In this document: in pieces, positions 10,272-18,978 of the stretch
How the letters are laid out: each line of letters opens with the position of its first letter
Position numbering within the stretch: position 1 is the first letter of the stretch
Position numbers and translations under genes: made by a program
NCBI GenBank assembly: GCA_016872555.1
Contig: VGZO01000015.1
Location: 21,461-85,460 of the forward strand
DNA length: 64,000 nt
Direction: 5' to 3'
Origin: Planctomycetota bacterium
Lineage (GTDB): Bacteria; Planctomycetota; Planctomycetia; Pirellulales; UBA1268
The notes under the pieces: generated by a model
Database searches by the model: none
Told to the model about the DNA's origin: nothing
Seen by the model: the letters and a program-made list of their open reading frames with translations, nothing else

Positions 10272-10547
10272 ATGACACCCGACGAGAAGCAGTCGCGCGA
10301 CCTGTTCGACGCCCTCCAACCCGGCGAGCGGATCGAGGTCGTCCACGGCGTGAGGGTGGGTTCGAGTGCCCGCTGGACGACGACCACCGTCGGCCGGGTG
10401 CTGCGCCGCGAACGGCGCCGCCATGGGCTCCATTTCCGCCGCAACACCGACGACAAGGTCTACTCCGACGTCCTCATCGTCGCCCGCGACAGCGGCGAAC
10501 TGACGACCGTCACGATGGACGAATTCACGCGGCTGAAGCGCGTCTGA
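10272..10547 (+). CDS. Small conserved-looking protein of unknown function
   Basis: A 91-residue soluble protein with no signal or membrane segment. It starts at ATG 10272 with a good GGGAGG site, 47 bases after ilvC. The composition is balanced (RIEVVHGVRVGSSARW, then a strand-rich stretch with RNTDDKVYSDVLIV), which suggests a small beta-rich domain rather than a chance frame. I do not recognise a family. It may be co-transcribed with ilvC and converges with the oxidoreductase that follows. Confidence 0.65.
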   Translation: MTPDEKQSRDLFDALQPGERIEVVHGVRVGSSARWTTTTVGRVLRRERRRHGLHFRRNTDDKVYSDVLIVARDSGELTTVTMDEFTRLKRV

Positions 10548-10566
10548 ACCATGGTTCCGCCGGCGC

Positions 10567-11925
10567 TCATTCGAGCGCCCAGCCGGCGCGGTACTCGCGC
10601 CCGAGGTAGGCCTCGGCCTCCGGGGCGTTGGGGATCCGCAGCGCCGCGGCGTCCCACTCGATCGTCCGGCCGGCGCGGTAGGCGACGTTGCCGAGGTGGT
10701 TGGCCTCGGTGAGCTTCGCGGCATAGGCGAAGTTGCAGGTCGTCGGCGCGCCGGTGCGGCAGGCGTGGAGCCACTCGGCGTGCTGGCCGCGCGACGGGGG
10801 GATCGATTCCGGGGGGCGCTTGTAGTCGCGGAACCGCTCCTCGGGAAGGAGGAGGTGGCGTTCGTAGTCGGCCAGGAGCATGCCGGAGTCGCCGACGAAG
10901 AGGATCCCGCTGCCCCAGCGCGGGATTTCCTGGGCGTGCCAGGCGAGCGGCTTCCGCTCCCCCTGGTACCAGGCGAGGCTCACCGCCGGCCGGTCGCCGC
11001 GCGCCGGGAAGCGGTAGCGCGCCACCATCGACGCCGGTGCCAGGTCGGGATGGGGGGGCGGTCCGTCGGCCTCGACCACGGTCGGCGCGTCGAGGTCGAG
11101 CGCCCAGAACGGCAGGTCGTTCATGTGGCTGCCGAGGTCCGACATCGTGCCGCTCCCCCAGTCCCACCACCGGTACCACTTGGGACCGGGGAAGTAGAGG
11201 TCGTTGAACGGCCTGTAGGGGGCCGGGCCGAGCCACAGCTCCCAGTCGAGGTCGTCGGGAACCGGGGCGGTGTCGTCGGGGCGCGCTTGCGTGGAGACGA
11301 TGTCGCCGAGGCGCTTGGCGTCATCGGCCGACTGCCAGCCCCAGGCCCGGCCGGTCCAGACGTGGCACTCGCGGACCGGACCGATCGCCCCGGCGCGGAT
11401 CAGTTCGACGACGCGGCGGTAGTTGCTGCCGGCGTGGATCTGCGTCCCCATCTGCGTGGCGACCCCCGCCTTCTCCGCCGCCCGTGCGATGCTCCGCGCC
11501 TCGCGGATCGAGTGGGTCAGCGGCTTCTCGCAATAGACGTGCTTGCGGCGCTCGAGGGCCGGCAGCGTCGCGAAGGCGTGGGTGTGTTCCGGTGTGCTGA
11601 CGACGACGGCGTCGTAGCCCGCCGGGTCGAGGTCGCGGTACAGCTCGCGGAAGTCGCGGAACGTGCGCGCGGCGGGGTGGGCCGCCGCGGCCCGGGCGAG
11701 GGCGCCGCGGTTGACGTCGCAGAGGGCGACGATCGTCCCCCCGGCGGTGGCGACCTCCTGGAGGTTGCCGGCCCCGCGGCCACCACAGCCGATGACGACG
11801 ACGCGCACGGGGGCAGGTTCGGCGGCGTTGACCCGGCCGACGGCCGTCGTCACCGTGGCGACCGCCGCGGTCCTCGCCGTGGCGGTGAGAAACGAGCGGC
11901 GCGGTGCGGATGCGAAGCCGTGCAT
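10567..11925 (-). CDS. Gfo/Idh/MocA family oxidoreductase, Tat-exported
   Basis: NAD(P)-dependent oxidoreductase of the Gfo/Idh/MocA family (452 residues). A twin-arginine type leader ([19 protein letters not shown], ending near NAAEP) precedes a Rossmann fold with GCGGRG and the family's catalytic EKP motif (YCEKPLTH). The C-terminal half has features of planctomycete secreted members ([18 protein letters not shown]). Such proteins probably act on sugars or sugar acids in the periplasm; the substrate is unknown. ATG 11925 has GGAGA upstream. The frame is open further upstream, but there the sequence is low-complexity and lacks a ribosome-binding site. Confidence 0.87.
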   Translation of the reverse strand: MHGFASAPRRSFLTATARTAAVATVTTAVGRVNAAEPAPVRVVVIGCGGRGAGNLQEVATAGGTIVALCDVNRGALARAAAAHPAARTFRDFRELYRDLDPAGYDAVVVSTPEHTHAFATLPALERRKHVYCEKPLTHSIREARSIARAAEKAGVATQMGTQIHAGSNYRRVVELIRAGAIGPVRECHVWTGRAWGWQSADDAKRLGDIVSTQARPDDTAPVPDDLDWELWLGPAPYRPFNDLYFPGPKWYRWWDWGSGTMSDLGSHMNDLPFWALDLDAPTVVEADGPPPHPDLAPASMVARYRFPARGDRPAVSLAWYQGERKPLAWHAQEIPRWGSGILFVGDSGMLLADYERHLLLPEERFRDYKRPPESIPPSRGQHAEWLHACRTGAPTTCNFAYAAKLTEANHLGNVAYRAGRTIEWDAAALRIPNAPEAEAYLGREYRAGWALE

Positions 11926-12177
11926 GGCCGGTCTCCAGGGGGCACCGAGGGGCGATCCCCCGGCGGCGGCAGCATACCGCCGCGCCCCGCGCGGGGGCAG
12001 CGACGAAGGGGCGGCACCCTTCCCGATGTTGGCTGCTCTCGGGGCATCGGCCGGGGGACCATCCACGCCGGCAACCGATCACGTCACGCGGATGGTGTCG
12101 TTCGTGTTCCCGTTGGTGCGCCGGGGCACGGAAGCCTCAACTCGGGCTCGACAGAGGGGGACGCCCCTCGCGCCTTT

Positions 12178-12224
12178 GCCCTCGCATCGACCCGCACGAG
12201 GTTGCGACGGGCCGATGCGAGGGC
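12178..12224. repeat. 12-bp perfect inverted repeat
   Basis: GCCCTCGCATCG (12178-12189) and its exact reverse complement (12213-12224) flank a 23-base loop that itself has short CCCG/CGGG complementarity. No T-tract follows on either strand, so it is not an obvious terminator. It could be an operator, an RNA structure or a repeat-family copy. Confidence 0.55.
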
Positions 12225-12262
12225 GACGGCGGAGGGGCTTCGCGGGTCCTGTGAAATAGAAA

Positions 12263-12279
12263 GGGAGCCGCAGGCTCCC
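12263..12279 (-). terminator. Short hairpin with T-rich flank on minus strand
   Basis: GGGAGCC-GCA-GGCTCCC forms a 7-bp stem with a 3-base loop. Read on minus it is followed by a T-rich stretch (TTTCTATTTC), like an intrinsic terminator. However, no minus gene immediately precedes it, so it may instead be a dispersed planctomycete intergenic repeat. Confidence 0.35.
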
Positions 12280-12393
12280 GGCGTGTGGTCGAAACGCGAC
12301 AGGATCGTTGGGCCGGTTTTCCTCGATCGGGTCGGCGGTCTCGACGCCGGCACGGTTGTCGTCGAGGATGCCGGGGGTCTTGGGGAGGCCATC

Positions 12394-13488
12394 ATGCAAC
12401 TGTCGATTCCCGTATTTTTCAGGTCGCTGCTCGTCGCGGCTGCCGCCGCTGTCATCGCCGCGACTCCCGCTGTCACGGCGGCTGTCTTGGTCGCCGTTGC
12501 CGCCGGCACCGGCGCTCCTGCCGTGGCGGCCGAGCCGACCCGGCGGGTGCTCACCGCCCGGGCCAGCGCCCTCGATCCCCGCGCCCGGCCCCACCCGGAG
12601 ATCGATTTCGTCTTCGAGAAGGACGGCAAGCCGGCCGATCTCGAACATGCCAGCGTCGACACGGCCGTCCCGGCGCGCGGGCGGCTGCTCGTCTGGCTGA
12701 TGGACCACAACGCCGGGTTGTTCGAGCGTGCCAACGCGCTTGGGCTCCACGCCCTCCAGCCGCACTACGCCAACAAGTGGTTCGCGACCGTGAAGCCGAC
12801 CGACCGGCTCGCCCGTGGCCTGGTCCGCCTCGAGGCGGCGACGGGGCGCGACGTCAGCACCCAGGTGGCGATTCCCGAGGCCGACGGGATGATGGAGCGC
12901 GTGCGGATGTTCCTCGCGTGGCTGGCGCGCGAGCAGCCCGCCGCCGGCTGGGAGCAGTTCCTCACCGCCGACGGCACGGCCGTCCGCTGGGACAAGGTGG
13001 TCGTCGCCGGCTCGTCGCATGGGGCGACGACGGCGGCCCGGTTCGCGATGGATGTCCCGGTCGATCGCGTCGTCATGCTCTGCGGGCCGCGTGACCAGGA
13101 CCAGGACTGGCAGGCCGGGCCCTCGGCGACCGCCAAGGAACGGTTCTTCGGGTTCTCGCACGTCCTCGACGGCGGATGGAGCGGCGACCACTACTGCCGG
13201 AGTTGGGAGTTGCTCGGCCTGGAGCGCTTCGGACCGATCGTCACGGTCGACGACGCGCGTCCGCCCTTCGGTCATTCACGCCGGCTGGTCTCGGCTGCCG
13301 ACGTCGGCGGCGACGAGAAGCGCGCCCACTCCGCGGTGCAGCCGGGGAAGGGGTCGCCGCGGAAGGCCGACGGCTCGTTTCTCTACGAACCGGTGTGGGA
13401 ATACCTGCTCACCCATCCGGTCGAGCAGGTCGGCGCGCCCACCGCCCGCGACCCGGGCTGCCGCCACGACCACCCGCTCGGGCAATGA
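12394..13488 (+). CDS. Secreted alpha/beta hydrolase-like protein
   Basis: A 364-residue protein with an N-terminal hydrophobic signal (FFRSLLVAAAAAVIAATPA, cleavage likely near AVAAEP). The centre carries a nucleophile-elbow motif GSSHGA after the strand KVVVAG, as in alpha/beta hydrolases, and the C-terminal HSRRLV could provide the catalytic His. It probably acts outside the cytoplasm as an esterase or peptidase-like hydrolase; no substrate can be named. ATG 12394 is preceded by GGGGAGG. The frame is open far upstream but without a ribosome-binding site or conserved sequence. It ends 3 bases short of the convergent DUF1549 gene. Confidence 0.75.
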   Translation: MQLSIPVFFRSLLVAAAAAVIAATPAVTAAVLVAVAAGTGAPAVAAEPTRRVLTARASALDPRARPHPEIDFVFEKDGKPADLEHASVDTAVPARGRLLVWLMDHNAGLFERANALGLHALQPHYANKWFATVKPTDRLARGLVRLEAATGRDVSTQVAIPEADGMMERVRMFLAWLAREQPAAGWEQFLTADGTAVRWDKVVVAGSSHGATTAARFAMDVPVDRVVMLCGPRDQDQDWQAGPSATAKERFFGFSHVLDGGWSGDHYCRSWELLGLERFGPIVTVDDARPPFGHSRRLVSAADVGGDEKRAHSAVQPGKGSPRKADGSFLYEPVWEYLLTHPVEQVGAPTARDPGCRHDHPLGQ

Positions 13489-13491
13489 CCG

Positions 13492-15519
13492 TCAATCGAC
13501 GTACATGAACTCGGCGCTGTTGAGCAGCGCCCGGCAGACCTCGACCAGCGCGCCGCGCGCGAGCAGATCCCGGCACGCCGCGCGCTCCTCGTCGGCCGGG
13601 GGCCGCTGGAGGGCGAGGGCGAACAGGCGATCGAGTCGCGAGTCGGGATCGGCCCCCGCCTCGTGCGCGACCCGGGCCGCGAGGGCCCGGGCCGCGTCGG
13701 CCGCCAATCCGCCGTTGAGCAGCGTGAGGGCCTGCGTCGCGGTCGTCGAGACGGTGCGGCGGCCGCAGGGGACGGCGTTGTCGGGAAGGTCGAGGGTCGC
13801 CAGCAGCGGCACCGGGGTGTTGCGCTTCTGGACGAGATACAGGCTCCGGCAGCCGAGGGCCTCCGGGGGCGAGGGATACCACCCCTTGGTCTTCTCGGCG
13901 TTGTCGTCGAGGAACGCCGGGTTCGAGGCAAGCACCTCGGGGGGCAGCGGTGGCCACACCGGCGGGCCGCCGCGCCGGTCGTCGAGCAGCCCGCTGACGG
14001 CGAGCAGGGCGTCGCGGACCTGCTCGGCTGACAGCCGGCGCGGCCGCCGCAGGCCGACGTGGTCGACGTCGCCGCGGGCCGCCTGGCGATAGGTGGCACC
14101 GGTGACGAGCTGCCGCACGAGGCGCTTCACGCTCCAGCCGTCGGCCACGAACCGGCAGGCGATGTGGTCGAGAAGGGCGCGGTCGAGCGGCGCCGCACCG
14201 GCCGTGCCGAAGTCGTCCGGGGTCGCCACCAGCGCGCGACCGTGGACCCAGAGCCAGATTCGATTGACGATCACCCGCGCCGTGAGCGGGTTGGCCGGCG
14301 AGACGATCCACTCCGCCAGCGCCAGGCGCCGGCCGCTGGAGAGGGGATTGGGAGGGGCAGGGATCGCCGTCGGATGCGGGTCGAACAGCGCCGGGATCCC
14401 CGGCTCGACCGTATCGCCCGGGTGGCGATGGTCACCCTGGACGAGGACGTGCGTCCGCGGCACGGCGGTTCCATCGGTCATCACCAGGCCGTGGGTGAAC
14501 GCCCGCGTGTCGGCGCGGAGGGCGTCGATCCGCGCCGCGAGAGCCGCGCGGGCCGGCGTGTCGGACTCTCGGGTCAGCGCCAGCTCCGCCTCGAAACGTG
14601 CCAGGTCTTCGGCGACGGCGCGGTTGTGGCCGCGGATCACCTCCTGCTCCGGAGCGAGGTCGAGCGCGAGATCGTCGGCGAAGCGGACCGGGGCGAAGAA
14701 GGCGCGGAGCCGGTAGTGGTCGGTCTGTGGGAACGGGTCGTGCTTGTGGTCGTGGCAGCGGCAGCAGGAGAAGGTGAGCCCGAGGAACGCCGTGGCGGTG
14801 GTCTCGGTGAGGTTGGCGAGGAGCTCGGCGCGGCTCCGGTCCTGCTCGTCGAACAGCCCGGCGGCGTTGTCGTGGGGCCCGAGCCGGAGGTAGCCGGTGG
14901 CCACGAGGGCGTCCTGCTCGGCGCGAGTCCGCGGCGACCCGGCGACGAGCTCGTCGCCGGCGAGCTGCTCGCGGATGAACTGGTCGAACGGCTTGTCGGC
15001 GTTGAACGCGCCGACGACGTAATCGCGGTAGCGCCACGCCTGCGGGCGGAACTCGTCCCAGTCGAAGCCGTTGCTGTCGGCGTAGCGAACGACATCGAGC
15101 CAGGACCGGGCGAGATGCTCGCCGAATCGCTCGCTGGCGAGCAGTTCGTCGACCAACGCCGCCACGGCGGCGTCGAGACCGACCGCGGCGACGGCGGCGA
15201 CGAAGCGATCGACGGCCTCGGGTGCGGGGGGTAGGCCGTGGAGGTCGAACGACAGCCGCCGGGCGAGGGCCCGCGGATCGGCGGCCGGCGGCGGGGCCAG
15301 CCCGTCGCGGAGCAGGTTGGCAAGGACGAACCGGTCGACGTCGTCGCGAGGCCAGTCGGCCTGGGCCGACGGTTGCGGCACGGCCGGGGGCTCGAGCGCC
15401 GCCACCGACCACATGCCGTCGCCGGGAGCCGCGGTGGGCGGTGCCGCCTCGCCGGCCGCGGCAGCCACGGCGGCGACGACGACGAGCCAGTCACGCCCGA
15501 GCGCGTATCTCCGGGTCAT
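13492..15519 (-). CDS. DUF1549/DUF1553 protein lacking cytochrome domain
   Basis: A 675-residue secreted protein of the PSCyt2/PSD1 type. After a signal-like N-terminus come DUF1549 (residues about 60-270, with RLSFDLHGLPPAPE, WLDVVRYADSNGFD and the FSCCRCHDHKHDP motif) and DUF1553 (about 390-660, with SGRRLALAEWIVSPANPLT and RVIVNRIW). Unlike the three other copies in this window it has no N-terminal PSCyt1 CxxCH domain. Its start overlaps the stop of the upstream DUF1501 gene in an ATGA, so the two are translationally coupled. The function of the family is not established; the pairing suggests an envelope or periplasmic oxidation/degradation complex. Confidence 0.88.
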   Translation of the reverse strand: MTRRYALGRDWLVVVAAVAAAAGEAAPPTAAPGDGMWSVAALEPPAVPQPSAQADWPRDDVDRFVLANLLRDGLAPPPAADPRALARRLSFDLHGLPPAPEAVDRFVAAVAAVGLDAAVAALVDELLASERFGEHLARSWLDVVRYADSNGFDWDEFRPQAWRYRDYVVGAFNADKPFDQFIREQLAGDELVAGSPRTRAEQDALVATGYLRLGPHDNAAGLFDEQDRSRAELLANLTETTATAFLGLTFSCCRCHDHKHDPFPQTDHYRLRAFFAPVRFADDLALDLAPEQEVIRGHNRAVAEDLARFEAELALTRESDTPARAALAARIDALRADTRAFTHGLVMTDGTAVPRTHVLVQGDHRHPGDTVEPGIPALFDPHPTAIPAPPNPLSSGRRLALAEWIVSPANPLTARVIVNRIWLWVHGRALVATPDDFGTAGAAPLDRALLDHIACRFVADGWSVKRLVRQLVTGATYRQAARGDVDHVGLRRPRRLSAEQVRDALLAVSGLLDDRRGGPPVWPPLPPEVLASNPAFLDDNAEKTKGWYPSPPEALGCRSLYLVQKRNTPVPLLATLDLPDNAVPCGRRTVSTTATQALTLLNGGLAADAARALAARVAHEAGADPDSRLDRLFALALQRPPADEERAACRDLLARGALVEVCRALLNSAEFMYVD

Positions 15520-16979
15520 CCGAGGACTCCGGGGATCACCGTGGCGCTGCCCGCCACGCCGGTAAGCCGCTCGTCACGGCCCGCGGCGCGGAAACTCAGC
15601 CGGTCGTTCGACAGGCCGAGTGCCGCGAGGATCGTGGCGTGGAGGTCGGCGAACGGCGTCGGCCGCTCGATCGCCATGTAGCCGAGCTCGTCGGTGGCGC
15701 CGATCCGCTGGCCGGGCCGGACCCCCCCGCCGGCGAGCCAGACGGTGAATCCGGCGGCGTTGTGGTTGCGCCCGCCGTTGCCCTGCACCAGCGGCGTACG
15801 GCCAAACTCACTGGCCCAGACGACGAGCGTCTCGTCGAGCAGGCCGCGCGCGGCGAGGTCGGAGACCAGCGCGGCGATCGGCTGATCGGTCCAGCGGGCG
15901 CGCGGCGTGTGGTTGTCGGCGAGAAGCGCGTGGGCGTCCCAGCCGTCCTTGTCGGGCATGTCGTAGAGCTGCACGAAGCGCACCCCGCGCTCGACGAGGC
16001 GCCGGGCGAGGAGGCACTTCCGCCCGAAGGCCCGCGTCCGTTCGTCGGCGTGGTCGAGGCCGTAGGCGCGGAGCGTGGCGGGGGTCTCGGCCTCGACGTC
16101 GCCGAGCTCGAGGGCGCTGGACTGCATCCGGTAGGCCAGCTCGTAGGAGGCGAGGCGCGCTTCGAGCTCGGTGAGGCCGGGGCGCTGCCGGGCGTGGCGG
16201 ATCCCGAGGCGGCGGATCAGGTCGAGCGTGTCGCGCTGCCCGGCGGCGAATTCCTCCGGGGGGGCGAGGTCGGGGAGCGGCGCGCCGGTGTCACGGAGAC
16301 GCGTCGGCTGGAACGCGGCGGGGAGGAAGCCGTGGGAGTAGTTGGCCGCCCCGCCGAGCGGACCGGCGTCGAAGAGGACGACGTAGCCTGGGAGGTCCGC
16401 GCTTTCCGAGCCGAGGCCGTACGTCGTCCAGGCACCGAGGCTCGCCTTGCCGGCGCGGATGTCGCCGGTGTGCGCCTGGTAGCTGGCCGGGGCGTGGTTG
16501 TTGGAATCGGCCTGCAGCGAATGGATGAAGCACAACCGGTCGACGTGGCGGGCGACGGCCGGGAACAGCTCGCTGACCCACATGCCCGACTCACCATGGC
16601 GCTGCCAGCGGTAGGGGCTGGCCAGCAGCCGGTCGGTGCAGCCGTGGAGCACGTTGGCGAACCGCGAGCCGGCGATCGCCGCGCGCAGCGAGCCGGGGAG
16701 CGGCTGGCCGTCGAGCGCTTGCAAGGCGGGCTTGTGGTCGAAGGTGTCGACCTGTGACGGCCCGCCGACCATGAACAGGAAGATCACCCGCGTGGCGCGC
16801 GGCGTGAAGTGCGGGCGGCGCGGTGCCAGCGGACGGAGCGGATCGATCGCCGGGCCGTCGTCGCCGCGCCCGTCGGCCGCCGCCAACGCCGCCAGCGCCA
16901 CCGGCCCGAGGCCCGCGAGCCACCCGCGCCGCGCCGCCGCCGCTCCGCCCATGGTCCGCCGCCCCGTCGCCCGTGTCAC
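15516..16979 (-). CDS. DUF1501 protein
   Basis: A 487-residue DUF1501 family protein (alkaline-phosphatase/sulfatase-like fold). It has a signal-like N-terminus, then IFLFMVGGPSQVDTFDHKP, FIHSLQADSNNHAP, LVWASEFGRTP and GRNHNAAGF, the usual metal-site-like motifs of the family. Such proteins are exported and are a planctomycete hallmark with unknown substrate. The GTG at 16979 overlaps the stop of the upstream gene (GTGA), and an ATG nine codons later is possible. It is the middle of three overlapping genes. Confidence 0.9.
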   Translation of the reverse strand: MTRATGRRTMGGAAAARRGWLAGLGPVALAALAAADGRGDDGPAIDPLRPLAPRRPHFTPRATRVIFLFMVGGPSQVDTFDHKPALQALDGQPLPGSLRAAIAGSRFANVLHGCTDRLLASPYRWQRHGESGMWVSELFPAVARHVDRLCFIHSLQADSNNHAPASYQAHTGDIRAGKASLGAWTTYGLGSESADLPGYVVLFDAGPLGGAANYSHGFLPAAFQPTRLRDTGAPLPDLAPPEEFAAGQRDTLDLIRRLGIRHARQRPGLTELEARLASYELAYRMQSSALELGDVEAETPATLRAYGLDHADERTRAFGRKCLLARRLVERGVRFVQLYDMPDKDGWDAHALLADNHTPRARWTDQPIAALVSDLAARGLLDETLVVWASEFGRTPLVQGNGGRNHNAAGFTVWLAGGGVRPGQRIGATDELGYMAIERPTPFADLHATILAALGLSNDRLSFRAAGRDERLTGVAGSATVIPGVLG

Positions 16980-18934
16980 TTCGCCGTGAGGCGGTAGATC
17001 CCCTGGCCATCACCGCTGACGATGAGGAAATAGCTCTCCCCGGCGCCGTCGGCACCGAACGAGATCACCGGCATCTTCGGGCTCTCGATGGCATGGTTGG
17101 CGGCCGCCCGGCCGGTCGCCTCGTCGAGCGACAGGGCGAACAGCTTCCCGGAGACGTAGTCGGCGTAGAGATACTTTCCCAGCAGCGCCGGGACCGACGC
17201 GCCACGGTGGACGTGACCGCCGGTGATCGACAGGCCGACGCCGTGGTCGTATTCGTAGACCGGCTCGACCAGCCGCGTGCCGGGCGGCGTCGGCAGGGCA
17301 CCGAACCCATGGCGCCCCTCGCGCAGGCTCCAGCCGTAGTTGCCGCCGCGCTCGATGAGGTCGATCTCCTCGAACAGGTTCTGGCCGACGTCGGCGCACC
17401 ACAGCCGGCCGGTCGGCGGGTCGAAGGCGATCCGCCAGGGATTGCGCAGCCCCCACGCCCAGATCTCGCCCCGGGCCCCCGGGACGCCGACGAGGGGATT
17501 GTCCGGGGGGATCGCGTAGCCGAGCCCCGGGTCGTGCCGGTCGACGTCGATGCGGAGGATCTTGCCGAGCAGCGTCGCCGGGTTCTGGCCGTGGTGGAGC
17601 GGATCGTTGGCCGCGCCGCCGTCGCCGAGGGCGACGTACAGGCAGCCGTCGGGACCGAAGCACAGCGTGCCGCCGTTGTGGTTCCAGAACGGCTGCGGGA
17701 TCACCATCACCTCCTCCTCGAACGCGGCGTCGAACCGGTCGGGGGCGTCGGGGGAGACGCGGAACCGGGAGATCACCGAGGTGTGTGGTTCCTTCCGCGC
17801 CGAGGTGTAGTAGACGAAGAACTGGCCGTTGTCACGGAACCGCGGATGGAACGCCAAGCCGAGGAAGCCCTCCTCGTTCTGGCGATCCTGGTACACGACG
17901 CGGTCGGAGAGGTCGGCGAACAACGTGCTCTCCGTCGCCCCTGGACGGACGACGTGGATCTGGCCGTGCTGGGTGGCGACGAAGATCCGCCCCGAGCCGT
18001 CGCCGGCATGGGTGAGGACGATCGGCCGGAACGAGTTGGCGCGCCCGTCGGCGGTGAGCGGCTCGTAGCCGGCCCAGCGGATGCCGGGGAACGCCGGCTC
18101 GTGGCCCACCGGCAGGACGCCGTCGATGATCGCCGCGGCCGCCTCGGGGCGGGGCAACGCGCGGATCTTGACGTTGCGGTAGGCGACCTCATCGCCATGG
18201 TCCTGGAGGCAGATGTGCCCCTGCTCGGCCGTGCCGAAGCCGGGGAACTTCGCGAACTTGCTCGCCGCCACCTTCTTCTGCCAGTCCTCGCTGCCGATTT
18301 TGAATTGCGAATAGCGCAGGCCGTTGACGTACACCTCCCCCTGCTCGGGGCCGACGCGGAGGAGGATCGTGTTCCATTCGCCCGCCGGACGCGTCGCGTC
18401 GAGGGGAGCGCCGGTCGCCTGGTCCTTGCCGGGGGGGTAGAGCTGGTAGAGCCAGCCGGCGCGCTGCGGGTCCTTGCCGGCGGCGTTGTCGAGCAGCTGG
18501 ACCTCCGGGCCGCTGTGCCACGGCGCCGGCTGGTCTTCTGTGACGCGGAACATGATGCCGCTGTTGCCCCCCGGGGCGATCTTGTAGTCGAGCGACAGCT
18601 CGAAGAATCCGAACGTGTCGGCGGTCACGATGTCGCCGGCCCCCGCGGCGGCGCGGACCAGCGCGCCGTCTTTGACCTGCCAGCCGGCCGAGATCGCCTC
18701 CTTGCGGTAGTTGCGCCAGCCGGCGGTCGAACGGCCGTCGAAGAGCAGCTTCCAGCCCCCCCGGGCTTCCTCGGGCGCGAGGACGTTTTCCTCGCCGCGC
18801 GCAGCCGCGCCGGCGAGCGCTACGCAGACCGCCAGGGCGGCGCGGAGACCGGCGCGACGGGCGGTCGCCGGCTGCCGGCGCGGCGGCTCATTCGGGTCGC
18901 GGACGCCGTCGGGCTGCCAGGTCGGGCTCGTCAT
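16976..18934 (-). CDS. DUF1080 domain fused to PQQ-type sugar dehydrogenase propeller
   Basis: A 652-residue exported fusion. After a short N-terminal stretch and signal helix (LRAALAVCVALAGAAARG), residues about 55-265 form a DUF1080 (3-keto-disaccharide hydrolase-like, concanavalin fold) domain: GWKLLFDGRSTAGWRN, then GNSGIMFRV and EWNTILLRVG. Residues about 290-650 form a glucose/sorbosone dehydrogenase beta-propeller (EGFLGLAFHPRF, GDGGAANDP, EIWAWGLRNPWR, DVGQNLFEEI). Such proteins probably bind and oxidise sugars outside the cytoplasm, with PQQ as the likely cofactor. ATG 18934 has GAGGAA upstream. It sits between DUF1501 genes, overlapping the downstream one. Confidence 0.88.
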   Translation of the reverse strand: MTSPTWQPDGVRDPNEPPRRQPATARRAGLRAALAVCVALAGAAARGEENVLAPEEARGGWKLLFDGRSTAGWRNYRKEAISAGWQVKDGALVRAAAGAGDIVTADTFGFFELSLDYKIAPGGNSGIMFRVTEDQPAPWHSGPEVQLLDNAAGKDPQRAGWLYQLYPPGKDQATGAPLDATRPAGEWNTILLRVGPEQGEVYVNGLRYSQFKIGSEDWQKKVAASKFAKFPGFGTAEQGHICLQDHGDEVAYRNVKIRALPRPEAAAAIIDGVLPVGHEPAFPGIRWAGYEPLTADGRANSFRPIVLTHAGDGSGRIFVATQHGQIHVVRPGATESTLFADLSDRVVYQDRQNEEGFLGLAFHPRFRDNGQFFVYYTSARKEPHTSVISRFRVSPDAPDRFDAAFEEEVMVIPQPFWNHNGGTLCFGPDGCLYVALGDGGAANDPLHHGQNPATLLGKILRIDVDRHDPGLGYAIPPDNPLVGVPGARGEIWAWGLRNPWRIAFDPPTGRLWCADVGQNLFEEIDLIERGGNYGWSLREGRHGFGALPTPPGTRLVEPVYEYDHGVGLSITGGHVHRGASVPALLGKYLYADYVSGKLFALSLDEATGRAAANHAIESPKMPVISFGADGAGESYFLIVSGDGQGIYRLTAK

Positions 18935-18978
18935 CGGTCGGGGTTCCTCTCGGTCGGGGGAAAAGTCGGCGCCACCGG

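Larger units (their letters stand above)
11926..12393. other. Divergent intergenic region with two inverted repeats
   Basis: About 470 bases between the divergent oxidoreductase and hydrolase genes with no supportable gene. It holds two perfect inverted repeats, listed separately. Promoters for both neighbours should lie here, but none is convincing. Confidence 0.5.

Noticed and set aside
14747..14761. CxxCH in the DUF1549 domain of the cytochrome-less copy as a heme site
   Set aside because: The CxRCHDHK motif is a conserved part of DUF1549 itself and also present in the copies with a separate PSCyt1 heme domain, so it is not good evidence of a second cytochrome.
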